A program made the position numbers and the translations under genes. The notes under the pieces are model-generated. The model did no database searches, was not told where the DNA came from, and saw nothing but the letters and a program-made list of their open reading frames with translations. A DNA stretch of 64,000 nt from Acetispira formosa (nom. nud.). GTDB taxonomy: Bacteria; Desulfobacterota; Desulfarculia; Adiutricales; Adiutricaceae. The DNA is taken from positions 3,434,001-3,498,000 of the forward strand of contig CP026657.1 in NCBI GenBank assembly GCA_023525915.1. The letters are read 5' to 3'. Shown here piece after piece: positions 9,467 to 18,371 of the stretch; positions within the stretch are counted from its first letter, which is position 1; each line of letters opens with the position of its first letter.

Positions 9467-10309
9467 ATGAGCAAGAAGAAAATTACTATCGCGGAACTTA
9501 AGGCTAAGCGCGAAAACGGCGGAAAGTTCGCCATGGTTACCGTCTACGACTACCCCATGGCCAGTCTGGTGGAAAAATCCGATATAGAACTTATTCTGGT
9601 GGGCGACTCTCTCGGCATGGTCATCCAGGGCCTGGACAGCACCGTGGCCGTTACCATGGACGAGATGATTTATCACACCACCATGGTCCGGCGCGGCACC
9701 CCCAACACTTTTATCGTGGGCGACATGTGCTTCATGGCTTATCAGGCCTGTGAAAAGGAAGCCATTCACAACGCCGGCCGCCTCATGCAGGCTGGGGCCG
9801 ACTGCGTGAAGATGGAAGGCAACCGCTACACCGCCCCCAAGGTTGAGGCCGTGGTCAAGGCCGGCATCCCGGTTATGGGCCACATTGGCCTGACCCCCCA
9901 GACGGCCGCGGCCATGGGCGGCTTCAAGCTTCAGGGCAAAGACGCTGAATCGGCCGGGCTTCTGATTGAAGACGCCCTGGCCTATGAAAAAGCGGGCTGC
10001 TTCGCCATCGTGCTGGAATGCCTGCCCACGGCCCTGGCCAATGTCATTCACGAAAAGCTGAGCATCCCCACCATCAGCGTGGGCGCCGGCCCTGGCTGCA
10101 CCGGCTATAACCTCAACGCCTATGACATCCTGGGCATGTTCGATCAGTTTGTGCCCAAATTCGTCAAGCAGTATCGTCAGGTTGGCCAGGAAATCGTCGA
10201 TGTTTTCAACTCCTGGCGCAAGGACATTGAAGAGAAGCAATATCCTCTGGCCGAGCACAGCTTCAACGTCGGCGGCGAAGAAATAGGCAAACTCTACGGC
10301 GGCAAATAA
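9467..10309 (+). CDS. panB: 3-methyl-2-oxobutanoate hydroxymethyltransferase (ketopantoate hydroxymethyltransferase)
   Basis: 280 residues. It transfers a hydroxymethyl group from methylene-tetrahydrofolate to 2-ketoisovalerate, giving ketopantoate. PanB motifs are clear: VTVYDYPMASLV near the start, LVGDSLGMV (metal Asp), VGDMCFMAYQ (second Asp), CVKMEG (metal Glu), and VLECLP with the catalytic Glu near residue 185. The TIM-barrel fold length fits. The start at 9467 has GGAGGAG 8 bases upstream. The frame opening at 9434 would extend into the leader repeat. A 113-bp gap with a strong hairpin separates it from panE. IlvD, PanB and PanE would be consecutive steps to pantoate. Confidence 0.93.
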   Translation: MSKKKITIAELKAKRENGGKFAMVTVYDYPMASLVEKSDIELILVGDSLGMVIQGLDSTVAVTMDEMIYHTTMVRRGTPNTFIVGDMCFMAYQACEKEAIHNAGRLMQAGADCVKMEGNRYTAPKVEAVVKAGIPVMGHIGLTPQTAAAMGGFKLQGKDAESAGLLIEDALAYEKAGCFAIVLECLPTALANVIHEKLSIPTISVGAGPGCTGYNLNAYDILGMFDQFVPKFVKQYRQVGQEIVDVFNSWRKDIEEKQYPLAEHSFNVGGEEIGKLYGGK

Positions 10310-10315
10310 TTTATA

Positions 10316-10356
10316 CCGGGGGTCAACGTTGTGAAGTGCCTATTGTTGACCCCCGG
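10316..10356. repeat. Perfect 12-bp-stem hairpin between panB and panE
   Basis: CCGGGGGTCAAC at 10316-10327 and GTTGACCCCCGG at 10345-10356, with a 17-nt loop. No U-run follows. The left half with its TTATA lead recurs at about 47041-47058, next to the oraE gene, so this is probably a small repeated element rather than a dedicated terminator. Confidence 0.6.
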
Positions 10357-10422
10357 CTTCAAGCGACTGAATTTGCGTGCCGGCGAAAGCGTGGCGCGCG
10401 GTTCAAGTTTGTGGAGGATTTC

Positions 10423-11346
10423 ATGAAAATCGCGGTTCTCGGCTCCGGCGCTATGGGCGGAGTTTATGGCGCAAAATTGTTTGACGCCGGTTTCGACGTC
10501 ACCCTTATTGATATCTGGAAAGACCATGTGGCGGCCATCAAGGAAAAGGGCCTAAAAGTTGACGGGCTGGAAGAGGGCAAGTGCTTCAAGGCCAAAGTGA
10601 CCGACAATCCGGCTGAAGTGGGTGTGGTGGATCTGGTCATCGTTCTGGTTAAGGCCTATGACACCACCACGGCCATGACCGCCGCCAAATGCCTGGTCGG
10701 CCCCGACACCACTGTGGTCAGTCTCCAGAACGGCATCGGCAATGTCGAGCAGCTCATCAATGTGGTGGGCGCGGAGCATGTCATCGGCGGCGTGACCAGC
10801 CACGGCTCATATGTGGTCGGTCCCGGCCACATCTGCCACACCGGCCACAGCTACACCTCCATCGGCGAATTGAACGGCCAAACCACCGACCGCATCAAAA
10901 AGATCGGAGAGGTCCTGGAAAAAGCCGGCCTGGCTCCAGTGGTCATTTCCAATGACGTCAATAAGCTCATCTGGAAAAAGCTGATGGGCAACATTTCCCT
11001 GAACGCCATCAGCGCCTTGTGCGATATTCGCAACGGCCAGGTCATCGAGTTCCCGGAAACCAGGGAAATCTCCCGCCTGGCCGTGGAGGAAGCGGCGGCC
11101 GTGGCCAGGGCCAAAGGTATTTCAGTGGATTACGATCCGGTTGAAACCGGCTGGCAGGTCATCCGCGATACCGCGCCCAACCGCTCATCGATGCTTCAGG
11201 ATGTTTCCGTCAAACGCAAGACCGAAGTGGACGTCATCAATGGAGCTATTGTCCGTGAGGGCAAAGCGCTCGGCATTCCCACTCCCGTCAATCAAACCCT
11301 GACATCCCTCATCAGCGTTGTTCAACAGACTTACAACAACGGCTGA
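10423..11346 (+). CDS. panE: 2-dehydropantoate 2-reductase
   Basis: 307 residues of the ApbA/PanE family. It reduces ketopantoate to pantoate with NADPH. The N-terminal Rossmann motif GSGAMGGVYGAKLFDAG lies at about residues 7-23. The catalytic lysine lies in DVNKLIWKKLMGNISLNAIS (about 180-200), and the C-terminal helical domain ends normally. GGAGG is 5 bases before the ATG at 10423. The frame could open at 10336, but that part lies in the panB-panE hairpin region. PanE-like reductases also act on other 2-keto acids, so the precise substrate rests on the adjacent panB. Confidence 0.9.
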   Translation: MKIAVLGSGAMGGVYGAKLFDAGFDVTLIDIWKDHVAAIKEKGLKVDGLEEGKCFKAKVTDNPAEVGVVDLVIVLVKAYDTTTAMTAAKCLVGPDTTVVSLQNGIGNVEQLINVVGAEHVIGGVTSHGSYVVGPGHICHTGHSYTSIGELNGQTTDRIKKIGEVLEKAGLAPVVISNDVNKLIWKKLMGNISLNAISALCDIRNGQVIEFPETREISRLAVEEAAAVARAKGISVDYDPVETGWQVIRDTAPNRSSMLQDVSVKRKTEVDVINGAIVREGKALGIPTPVNQTLTSLISVVQQTYNNG

Positions 11347-11361
11347 CCGTAGCGTCATCTC

Positions 11362-11404
11362 GAAAAAAGCCCCGCCATTCAATTCTGAAGGGCGGGGCGT
11401 TTTC
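11362..11404. terminator. Bidirectional terminator between panE and the AsmA-like gene
   Basis: GCCCCGCC at 11369-11376 pairs with GGCGGGGC at 11391-11398. It is flanked by an A-run on the left and GTTTTC on the right, so it can serve both converging genes. Confidence 0.8.
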
Positions 11405-11405
11405 A

Positions 11406-12572
11406 TCACTGGCCCACTTCCGACCGCTTGACTATTTTATCTTTAAACCCGATCAAAGAGTTTATCAGCCCGTCGCCAAGGGCCTCTTTCAAAATGTTGA
11501 CCAGATAGGAGGCGGTGGCGAATTTCAGATCATCCGGGTTAAGCTTCAATTGAAAGGACAAATCCAGCGGCTCCGTCCTTCCGTTCAGCAAGGCCGTCAA
11601 CGGGGTCATGGACAGGCGGGTTTTTAAACTGCTGCCCTCCGGGGCCTCCAGCCGGATGTCGCTCAGTTTGAGATTCCAAACCATAAGTGCAGTGTTGTCC
11701 CCATCCTGGAGACTGCTGTTTATGTCAACTGTGAGGCGGCCTTTTTTAAACCACTTCAGGGGTCCGTCAATGATTTGGGATACAGATTCCAAAGGTATGT
11801 CTTCGGCCCGCCAATAGCTTGCGCGCCCGCCGGCTTGATCGGTGCGGCTGCCGATGCTGAATTGACGGCCGTTAAAAGCGCCGGAAATTTCGCTTCGGAA
11901 AAAGAGGTCGAAGACTAAAAGGTCGCTTCTCAGTGAAGGGGCCGAAAGATTATCCAGCCGCAGACTGACCACATCGTTTTGAGCCGCCCCAGGGCTGCCG
12001 ATACTGATGTTTGCCCCGGTCAGTTGAAAGTTATTCAAATGAAAGGCGCGGCGCGGATTGAGGGTTTTTTGATTCCGGCTTTGCCGCTCCCAGGAGCCTT
12101 CCACTCCACTGACTTTTAGTTCTTCAAATACAACCTTCCGCTTCAGCAAATCAATCATCGAAATATCCAGGCTGACGGAATCAACGCCGATACGGAAACC
12201 GCTTTCCAGGCCGCCGGTCCGGGCGGCTGTCAGGCCGGTGAAATTGAATTGGCCGGTTATTAACGAGCCTCTGGCTTCACGAAAATCCACGCTTATCCCG
12301 GCCCGTTTCTCCAGAGGCCCAAGTGTCCAGCGGGTGAAAGGGGCGAAGAAAAAAAGATTGATGATTGTGACCACGGCCAGAAGCAGCAAGAGTATCCCTG
12401 AACAGACCATGAAGATCCTTTTCAGCCAACGCCTGAACGCCGGGTTTCCCAAGGGGCGCAATGTGAGCAGCAACGCGTCGCCGCCCATTACAATAAGGCC
12501 GACCATAAAGGCCGACAGGCTCACCAGAAGCGGTATGGCCAATTCAACCAGGGCCAGGGCCAGAAATTCCAT
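11406..12572 (-). CDS. AsmA-like / DUF748-type membrane-anchored protein, function unknown
   Basis: 388 residues. Two hydrophobic segments lie near the N-terminus (about 5-35 and 50-75, the latter RIFMVCSGILLLLLAVVTII). A periplasmic part follows with repeated beta-strand phrases such as ISVDFREARGSLITGQFNFTG, VSLDISMIDLLKRKVVFEEL and LRLDNLSAPSLRSDLL. This pattern resembles AsmA and TamB-related proteins that help move phospholipids or assemble the outer membrane. That assignment is from sequence style, not a diagnostic motif. AGGAG precedes the start. It is a single gene between two terminators and converges on panE. Confidence 0.55.
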   Translation of the reverse strand: MEFLALALVELAIPLLVSLSAFMVGLIVMGGDALLLTLRPLGNPAFRRWLKRIFMVCSGILLLLLAVVTIINLFFFAPFTRWTLGPLEKRAGISVDFREARGSLITGQFNFTGLTAARTGGLESGFRIGVDSVSLDISMIDLLKRKVVFEELKVSGVEGSWERQSRNQKTLNPRRAFHLNNFQLTGANISIGSPGAAQNDVVSLRLDNLSAPSLRSDLLVFDLFFRSEISGAFNGRQFSIGSRTDQAGGRASYWRAEDIPLESVSQIIDGPLKWFKKGRLTVDINSSLQDGDNTALMVWNLKLSDIRLEAPEGSSLKTRLSMTPLTALLNGRTEPLDLSFQLKLNPDDLKFATASYLVNILKEALGDGLINSLIGFKDKIVKRSEVGQ

Positions 12573-12734
12573 ATTAGTCTCCTCTTCGCGGTGTGATACT
12601 TATGGTTATCCAGAGCAAACAGCGAGCCATTTTTTATTCACCCCAGCCCATTGATTTTTCGTTATTATCTTCTGGATGACAGGTTGCTCGGTAGTCTTTG
12701 TGGCCATTGTTTGATGTATTAGGCTATGTGTCGC

Positions 12735-12776
12735 CAAAAACAAGCGCCGATATTCATCTTTGAATACCGGCGCTGT
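12735..12776 (-). terminator. Terminator after the GarR-like gene
   Basis: On the minus strand AGCGCCGGTATTC pairs with GAATATCGGCGCT around a 6-nt loop and is followed by TGTTTTTGG. It lies 28 bases after the GarR-like stop. Confidence 0.8.
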
Positions 12777-12803
12777 TAGTGATATTGCGGAGATGTTATT
12801 ACA

Positions 12804-13688
12804 CTATTTTTTCACTTCATAATTCGCCAGCTTTTCATAATAGCGAATCAAGGCGCTGTGATCGGCTTCGCCCCAATCATCCACCTTCAGGGCCTGCATC
12901 ATTTCCATAACCGAGGCCGACAGCGGCAGGGGAACGCCGGTCCCGTGGCCGGTGTCTATGGCGTTGCCGAGATCTTTGATGTGAAGATTTATTTTGAAGC
13001 CCGGCTTGATATCGCGGTTCAGCATCATGGGCGCTTTGGCCTCCATCACCGTTGAACCGGCCAGGCCGCCCCTGATGGCCTGAAAGACCAGTTCAGGATC
13101 GGCGCCGGCTTTGGCCGCCAGGGTCAGGGCTTCTGAAAGGGCGGCGATATTGACAGCCACCACAATCTGGTTGGCCAGCTTGGCGATATTGCCGTCGCCG
13201 ATATTGCCCACCCGCACCACAGAAGCGGCCATGGCCTTTAAAACCGGCAGGGCCTCATCAAAATCAGCCTGATCACCACCGGCCATAACGGAGAGGGTGC
13301 CCTCAATGGCTTTGGGTTCGCCGCCGGAGACGGGCGCGTCCAGCATGCGGATTTGCCTCTCGTTCAGATTATGGCAGATATCACGGGCGGCCAGCGGGGA
13401 GATGGAACTCATATCCACCAGCAATGAACCCGGCGCGGCGTGGTCGCCAATGCCCCCCTCGCCCAGGGCAACGGCGGCCACTTCCGGTGAATTGGGCAGC
13501 ATGGTGATGATGAGCCGGGCGGCGGAGGCCACTTCAGCGATTGAAGCGGCCGCCGTGGCTCCGGCGGCGGCCATTTCGTCAACGGCCGGACGGCTTCGAT
13601 TGAAGCAGATCACTTCGTGCCCGGATTTAAGAAGGTTTTTGCACATGGGTTTGCCCATGATTCCAAGACCGATGAATCCTATTTTCAT
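12804..13688 (-). CDS. garR: 2-hydroxy-3-oxopropionate (tartronate semialdehyde) reductase-like beta-hydroxyacid dehydrogenase
   Basis: 294 residues of the 3-hydroxyisobutyrate dehydrogenase family. Visible features are the NAD(P) motif GFIGLGIMGKPMCKNLLKSG at the N-terminus, the substrate loop DAPVSGGEPKAIEGTLSVMAGG (about 117-138), the catalytic Lys in GNIAKLANQ (about 171), and KINLHIKDL typical of GarR. GarR reduces tartronate semialdehyde to glycerate in glyoxylate or glucarate use. Related members reduce methylmalonate or succinate semialdehyde, or act in 2-(hydroxymethyl)glutarate metabolism, so the substrate is likely but not certain. No other glyoxylate gene lies nearby. It stands alone, with AGGAG before its ATG. 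Confidence 0.8.
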   Translation of the reverse strand: MKIGFIGLGIMGKPMCKNLLKSGHEVICFNRSRPAVDEMAAAGATAAASIAEVASAARLIITMLPNSPEVAAVALGEGGIGDHAAPGSLLVDMSSISPLAARDICHNLNERQIRMLDAPVSGGEPKAIEGTLSVMAGGDQADFDEALPVLKAMAASVVRVGNIGDGNIAKLANQIVVAVNIAALSEALTLAAKAGADPELVFQAIRGGLAGSTVMEAKAPMMLNRDIKPGFKINLHIKDLGNAIDTGHGTGVPLPLSASVMEMMQALKVDDWGEADHSALIRYYEKLANYEVKK

Positions 13689-13770
13689 AAAAAATCTCCT
13701 GCCGCAATATTCAGGGGCAACGCCCTCCAGATTAGTGATTCAGTATACTACATAAGAAGCGGAGGAACCG

Positions 13771-15162
13771 TTAAAAAAAGCCGCACTCCCCAGCCAGAAT
13801 TCTGAGGCCCAGCCTGATTTCATCCGCCGCCAGATGCCCGTATCCGAGCAGAAGTTTATCACGGTGTTCATCAAAACAGTCCGGGCTGTAATTTTTCAGA
13901 TTTTGGACCAATAGTCCCTGGCCCCGGCAGCGCTGGATGAAGGTGTCGTCAAACATAAAATCCGGCAGTTCCATTACGGCGTGGAGCCCCGCCGCGTCGC
14001 CCATCAGCCGAGCCTGTCCACGGAATAAACCCGTCACCTCGTCAAGCAGGATTTTACGCTTGGCCGCATAGCCCGACCGCATTTGACGAATGTGACGGTC
14101 AATTTTCCGTAAACGCATAAACTCAGCCAGGGTCAGTTGCTCCAGCACTGGATTATGCACATCCAGATACCGGCGGCGCTCAATCCACCCGGCCTGAAAC
14201 TGCCGCGGCAGAATTACGAAGCCCACCCGGAGGGCCGGGAAAACAGATTTGCTGAACGTGCCCACATAAATGACGCGGGAATTGTCCAGGCTGTGAATAG
14301 GGCTGACGGGCGGTCCGTGATAACGGAACTCGCTGTCATAATCGTCTTCGATGATGAAGAAATCATTGGCGCGGGCCAGCCGGATGAGTTCAGTCCTTCT
14401 GGCCGCCTCCATAATCCCGCCGAGCGGAAACTGGTGAGACGGAGTGACATACACGGCGCTCAGAAGGTTCGGCAGACTCTTGACCCTTAATCCGTTTTCA
14501 TCCACCGGAACTGGTTTAACGGGGTATTGCCTGAAATTGAGGATCGACCTGAAGCCGGGGTGGCTGGGGCTTTCAATGGCGAAAGCCCGGCCCGGCCGAT
14601 TAAGAAGGTCGGCCAGAATAAAAAGGGCCTGGGTCGCTCCGCTGGAGATAAAAATGTCCTCAGCATCGGCTGTCAAACCCCGTGAGCGGCGAAGCCAGTC
14701 AGCAATTTCCGCCCGCAGGCGCGGGTGGCCCTCCACCCGGCGGTAACCGAATTCCTCCGGCGGAAGATCAGTCAGAACCCGGCTGGTCAGCTTGTTCCAG
14801 AGATATTTGGGGAACAGACGCAGATCGGGCTGGCCGGTTTTGAAATTGACTCTGGTACTCACACCGGTCCGCTTTTCCTTTGGCTCCGGTTTTTCTTCAT
14901 TCAGTGGACGGCCGATATCCAGGCCCGGAACGACCCTGGTCGGTGCGCCTGGACGGCTCTCGATAAAACCTTCGGCCTGGAGCAGCTCATATGCTTCCAC
15001 CACTGTGTTGCGCGAAATGGAGAGGGATTCGGCCAAAGTTCTGGTTGAGGGCAGGGCCTCCCCGCCTTGAAGGCCGCCGCTCAGCATCTGGTCGCGCAGT
15101 TGCTGATAAAGCTGGCGGTATAAAGCGATTTCGCCGTTTTTCTTCAGTCGTAAACCTAACAT
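13771..15162 (-). CDS. MocR-type GntR regulator with aminotransferase-like domain
   Basis: 463 residues from the ATG at 15162, which has GAGGG 8 bases upstream. The frame is open to 15213 but that part is not conserved. An N-terminal GntR winged helix (about 8-75, LPSTRTLAESLSISRNTVVEAYELL) is joined to an aminotransferase class I fold (about 110-460) with FIIEDDYDSEFRY and the PLP-lysine segment YVGTFSKSVFPALRVGF. MocR proteins sense PLP or amino compounds and usually control a divergent neighbour. Here the divergent gene is an EamA transporter, so it may regulate amino-acid or metabolite export, or PLP supply like PdxR. Confidence 0.9.
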   Translation of the reverse strand: MLGLRLKKNGEIALYRQLYQQLRDQMLSGGLQGGEALPSTRTLAESLSISRNTVVEAYELLQAEGFIESRPGAPTRVVPGLDIGRPLNEEKPEPKEKRTGVSTRVNFKTGQPDLRLFPKYLWNKLTSRVLTDLPPEEFGYRRVEGHPRLRAEIADWLRRSRGLTADAEDIFISSGATQALFILADLLNRPGRAFAIESPSHPGFRSILNFRQYPVKPVPVDENGLRVKSLPNLLSAVYVTPSHQFPLGGIMEAARRTELIRLARANDFFIIEDDYDSEFRYHGPPVSPIHSLDNSRVIYVGTFSKSVFPALRVGFVILPRQFQAGWIERRRYLDVHNPVLEQLTLAEFMRLRKIDRHIRQMRSGYAAKRKILLDEVTGLFRGQARLMGDAAGLHAVMELPDFMFDDTFIQRCRGQGLLVQNLKNYSPDCFDEHRDKLLLGYGHLAADEIRLGLRILAGECGFF

Positions 15163-15196
15163 CGCGCCCTCAAACTGGATCCATAAAGTTGAGACT

Positions 15197-15222
15197 GAAG
15201 CGGCCCTTACCAAGAGCCGCTT
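15197..15222. promoter_or_regulatory. Candidate MocR operator
   Basis: AAGCGGC at 15198-15204 and GCCGCTT at 15216-15222 form an inverted repeat in the 125-bp gap between the divergent MocR and EamA genes. The position suits control of both. There is no experimental support. Confidence 0.35.
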
Positions 15223-15287
15223 TCACTGCTATTTTAGGGCCATCTGATTGACAGGGCAAGAGCCATATTTGTCGCAAGGAGTGGAGC

Positions 15288-16181
15288 ATGTCGGAGTGTG
15301 CGGGAAAATTTTATCTGGCCGGGGCTTTCATCCTTGCCGGAACCTCGGTAGTGAGCATGAAGTATCTGGCCATTTTTCTGGGGCCATTCACCATAATCAG
15401 CGTCAGCCTGATTATATCAATAATCAGTGTCGGCGCATTTTGCTTCGGAAACATCAGCCGGAACCTACGAGTAATGGATAGACGCGCCTGGCTGATGATC
15501 GTCCTTCAGGCCACCTTCGGGATTTTCATATTCCGGCTTTTGCTTCTAGCCGGTTTGAACCGCACCAGTGCCGGGGAGGCCGGGCTCCTGACCGGGGCCG
15601 TGCCGGCCATCACCGCTTTTCTGGCCCTGACTATTCTCAAGGAAAGGCTATCAAGGCTGTCAGCCTTGGGCATACTGGGCACAGTAGCGGGCATAGCCGT
15701 GCTCAATGGAAGAATCGATGGCGGTTTTCATCAGCATTTGTGGGGCAACCTGATGATACTGGGGGCGGCGGCCAGTGAATCAATTTTCAACATCTGTTCC
15801 CGCCTAAGTTGGCTGGACACCAAAACGGCCGCCCTTCATCCGCTCAGCCGCACTGTGCTGGTATCTGGCCTGGCCTTGCTTTTCTGTCTGCTTCCGGCCT
15901 ATTTGGAAAATCCGCTGACCAGCCTGAGGGGCCTGGAATTTTCGGGCTGGCTGGCCCTGGTCTGGCAGGGGCTTTTTGTCACCATTGTGTCATATTGTTT
16001 CTGGTTCGCGGGCATAAAAAGATGCGAGGCCTGTACGGCCGCCGCTTTCTCCGGCCTCATGCCGCTGTCGGCGGTGGCCTTTTCCATATTGCTGTTGGGC
16101 GAGGCGCTGGTTTGGCGGCAAATGGCAGGGGGCCTCTTGATACTGACGGGCATGAGCATGCTGGCCGCCAGACGATCTTGA
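15288..16181 (+). CDS. EamA-family (DMT) transporter
   Basis: 297 residues, ten predicted membrane helices, with the internal two-fold repeat typical of EamA proteins. The first half contains AGEAGLLTGAVPAITAFLAL and LKERLSRLSALGILGTVAGI. The second ends SAVAFSILLLGEALVWRQMAGGLLILTGM. Members export amino acids, purines or other metabolites. AAGGAG lies 7 bases before the ATG. It is divergent from the MocR regulator and likely under its control. It converges with the EutT-like gene with only 10 bases between stops. Confidence 0.88.
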   Translation: MSECAGKFYLAGAFILAGTSVVSMKYLAIFLGPFTIISVSLIISIISVGAFCFGNISRNLRVMDRRAWLMIVLQATFGIFIFRLLLLAGLNRTSAGEAGLLTGAVPAITAFLALTILKERLSRLSALGILGTVAGIAVLNGRIDGGFHQHLWGNLMILGAAASESIFNICSRLSWLDTKTAALHPLSRTVLVSGLALLFCLLPAYLENPLTSLRGLEFSGWLALVWQGLFVTIVSYCFWFAGIKRCEACTAAAFSGLMPLSAVAFSILLLGEALVWRQMAGGLLILTGMSMLAARRS

Positions 16182-16191
16182 CCGGCCCTGT

Positions 16192-16803
16192 TTAAATGCC
16201 CGCCGATTCCGGCCTGAATCCCTTGGGGAGATATTTATACATCATGATATAAAACAGGCTCGAGAGGCGGTTCAGAGCCATGACAATGTCATCGCGGGAA
16301 GACGAATCATCATCACCCTGAAAGGCGGTGACCGCCGAGGTTTCGACTTCTCTGACAAAAGTTCGTAAACCGTTCAGGGCGATGCTGAGCGAGCCCATTT
16401 TATAGCTGGCCATCATATGGCCGTGGCCGTAAAATTTAGCCGGATCATGGCTGCGCTCTCTTAGGGCGTCCGCGTCCAGGCCCAGAAGCTCCCGCCTTTC
16501 AAGCGGCTGCCCTATATATTCATGGCTCAGAAGCCGGCGGACAAAATCGAGTATTTCTTCCAGTTCATCCACATATTCCTGATTGCCGGCCTTAAAGCCG
16601 ATCTCCTGCGCCTGGATAATGTGCGCGGCCAGGCTGTCGAGCTTGCCCCGCCAGATGATTATCGGATGATCCTTGCGCACCAGGCGGCGGCCGCGCAGAT
16701 GGGTGCATGATTCCGGTTTATGATCCAGCTCACCTCCGTCCGGGCCGTAATACATGGCCTTGGATTTCAGGGCGATATCCGCCTGTTGCTGCGCTGTATT
16801 CAT
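16192..16803 (-). CDS. EutT-like ATP:cob(I)alamin adenosyltransferase
   Basis: 203 residues. The pattern ESCTHLRGRRLVRKDHPIII followed by WRGKLDSLAAHIIQAQ (about residues 31-70) and the helical VDELEEILDFVRRLL (about 78-92) match the EutT / cobalamin adenosyltransferase family. It would make adenosylcobalamin, the cofactor of OraE in this window. A cobalamin riboswitch with terminator lies directly upstream, which independently links it to B12. E. coli EutT has extra cysteines that I do not see, so it is a divergent member. No ethanolamine genes are nearby, so it probably supplies the aminomutase. Confidence 0.8.
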   Translation of the reverse strand: MNTAQQQADIALKSKAMYYGPDGGELDHKPESCTHLRGRRLVRKDHPIIIWRGKLDSLAAHIIQAQEIGFKAGNQEYVDELEEILDFVRRLLSHEYIGQPLERRELLGLDADALRERSHDPAKFYGHGHMMASYKMGSLSIALNGLRTFVREVETSAVTAFQGDDDSSSRDDIVMALNRLSSLFYIMMYKYLPKGFRPESAGI

Positions 16804-16837
16804 GATTAATCCTCCTTCTCACATTTGTTCCCAGGTC

Positions 16838-17140
16838 CAAAAAAAGCCCGGACCTCAAAGGTCCGGGCTCCCATTTGCCTGAATCTATCGCCGGCCGACT
16901 CTTGTCCCCAGAGTTTCGGGCATAACATTCTCAGGCAGGTCTTCTGGCTTGTCAGTTGCGGCGGCCTTCCCGTAAAACAGTGGCCATTTTTTGCCGGAAC
17001 TCCCCAAAGGGCTTGGACTTACAGCGTTGGGTACGCTCCCGATTTCAACGGGATTCCCTATTCTCCCATAAGGGCACCTGAGTGTGTCGTTTCTCGCGTG
17101 CGGTTTGTCATCAATTCCGCTGACAGTAAATTATAGCCAT
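16838..17140 (-). ncRNA. Cobalamin riboswitch with intrinsic terminator, upstream of the EutT-like gene
   Basis: Read on the minus strand, a 5' CAGGTG is followed by GGGAATCCCGTTGAAATCGG, CGCTGTAAG, GCCACTG and GGGAAGGC. The B12 box AAGCCAGAAGACCTGCC lies at 16935-16951. These are the hallmarks of the class I cobalamin aptamer. The expression platform is an obvious terminator: GAGCCCGGACCTTTGAGGTC pairing within itself, then a T-run, at about 16838-16870, 35 bases before the start codon. High adenosylcobalamin would turn the gene off. Nothing else is seen in the 17146-17376 gap beyond AT-rich sequence. Confidence 0.93.
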
Positions 17141-17376
17141 TTTCATCAAATGTCAAGCCAGTGGCTTCAGGACTGTTACGAAGGAAAACCAGGCGGCGCA
17201 TATTGACTTCGCCAGGTTTTTTCTAATGAATTTTGAGTCTTTTCCGGCCGTTCCACAGTTGTTGATTTTGAGGTTCAGTATTAATAACATGTTTTTATTA
17301 TTAGACTATTGCCAATCAGCCGATCTTGTGTTAGTCATAAAAACAGGTGGACGCAATCAAATGCGGGGTATTTTTT

Positions 17377-18369
17377 ATGAACGACTTTCAGACCATAAAC
17401 AGCCGCCGCTCCACTCTTTCAGGAGAGGACGGCAACGCCCGGAAGATTGCCAGGGTGACCTGGGTGGGCGTGGTGGTCAATGTTGTTTTGACCGCCCTGA
17501 AAGCTGTCGGCGGTGTTCTGGCCGGCAGCCGCGCGCTTGTGGCGGACGCCGTGCACAGCCTGTCCGATCTGGCCACGGACGCGGCCGTCATCATCGGCGT
17601 GCGCTACTGGACCGCCCCGGCCGACCGCGAGCATCCTTACGGACATCAAAAAATTGAAACCCTCATCACGCTGGCCATCGGCCTGGCTCTGGCCGGGGTT
17701 GGAGTGGGGCTTGGTTTTGAGGCCGTCAAAAATCTGTTCCAGGCCTACAGCGGCCATCGGGACATTCACACGCCTGAAATAAGCGGGGCCACTTGGCTGG
17801 CTCTGGGGGCGGCGCTGGCTTCACTGGTCAGTAAAGAAATACTTTACCGCTGGACAGCCGCCCAGGGCCGGGCTCTCGGTTCATCGGCCGTGGTGGCCAA
17901 TGCCTGGCATCATCGCTCCGACGCTTTCAGTTCCATACCCCCGGCCATTTCCATCGGGGCCGGGGCCTTGGGAGCGCGCTTCGGCTACGATTTATGGTTT
18001 CTGGACCCCATAGGCACTATCGCCGTATGCCTGCTTCTTCTCAAGGGGGCCTGGGATGTGGTGCGGCCGACCTTTTCGCCTCTTCTGGACGCCAGGGCTG
18101 ACCGTGAATTGTGCCATGGCATATGCGAATGTGTGCTGGCGACTCCGGGCGTCATATCGACCCACAAAATCCGCACACGCTGTCTTTGCGCCGGTGAGGT
18201 GGCGGTGGATCTGCACATTTTGGTTGACGGCAGCCTGTCCGTTACTGAGGGGCACGATCTGGCTTCCTTGGTCAAATACGCGATTCTGGATTTGAGGGTT
18301 GAGGGTGTGGAAGCCAGGGCGGTCGATGTGGTTGTTCACGTCGAACCCTGCCCCCAGGCAAGCGCTTGA
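17377..18369 (+). CDS. Cation diffusion facilitator (CDF) metal exporter
   Basis: 330 residues from the ATG at 17377, which has a GGGG stretch upstream. A GTG at 17347 is a weaker alternative. Six membrane helices occupy about 20-215. Metal-site motifs are ADAVHSLSDLATD (about 58-70), with Asp in helix 2, and NAWHHRSDAFSS (about 172-183) in helix 5. A cytoplasmic ferredoxin-like domain follows (about 220-325) with VDLHILVDGSLSVTEGHDLA. CDF proteins export Zn, Fe, Mn, Co or Ni using protons. It lies between two cobalamin-riboswitch units facing the other way, so cobalt or nickel is an appealing but unproven substrate. Confidence 0.9.
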   Translation: MNDFQTINSRRSTLSGEDGNARKIARVTWVGVVVNVVLTALKAVGGVLAGSRALVADAVHSLSDLATDAAVIIGVRYWTAPADREHPYGHQKIETLITLAIGLALAGVGVGLGFEAVKNLFQAYSGHRDIHTPEISGATWLALGAALASLVSKEILYRWTAAQGRALGSSAVVANAWHHRSDAFSSIPPAISIGAGALGARFGYDLWFLDPIGTIAVCLLLLKGAWDVVRPTFSPLLDARADRELCHGICECVLATPGVISTHKIRTRCLCAGEVAVDLHILVDGSLSVTEGHDLASLVKYAILDLRVEGVEARAVDVVVHVEPCPQASA

Positions 18370-18371
18370 AA

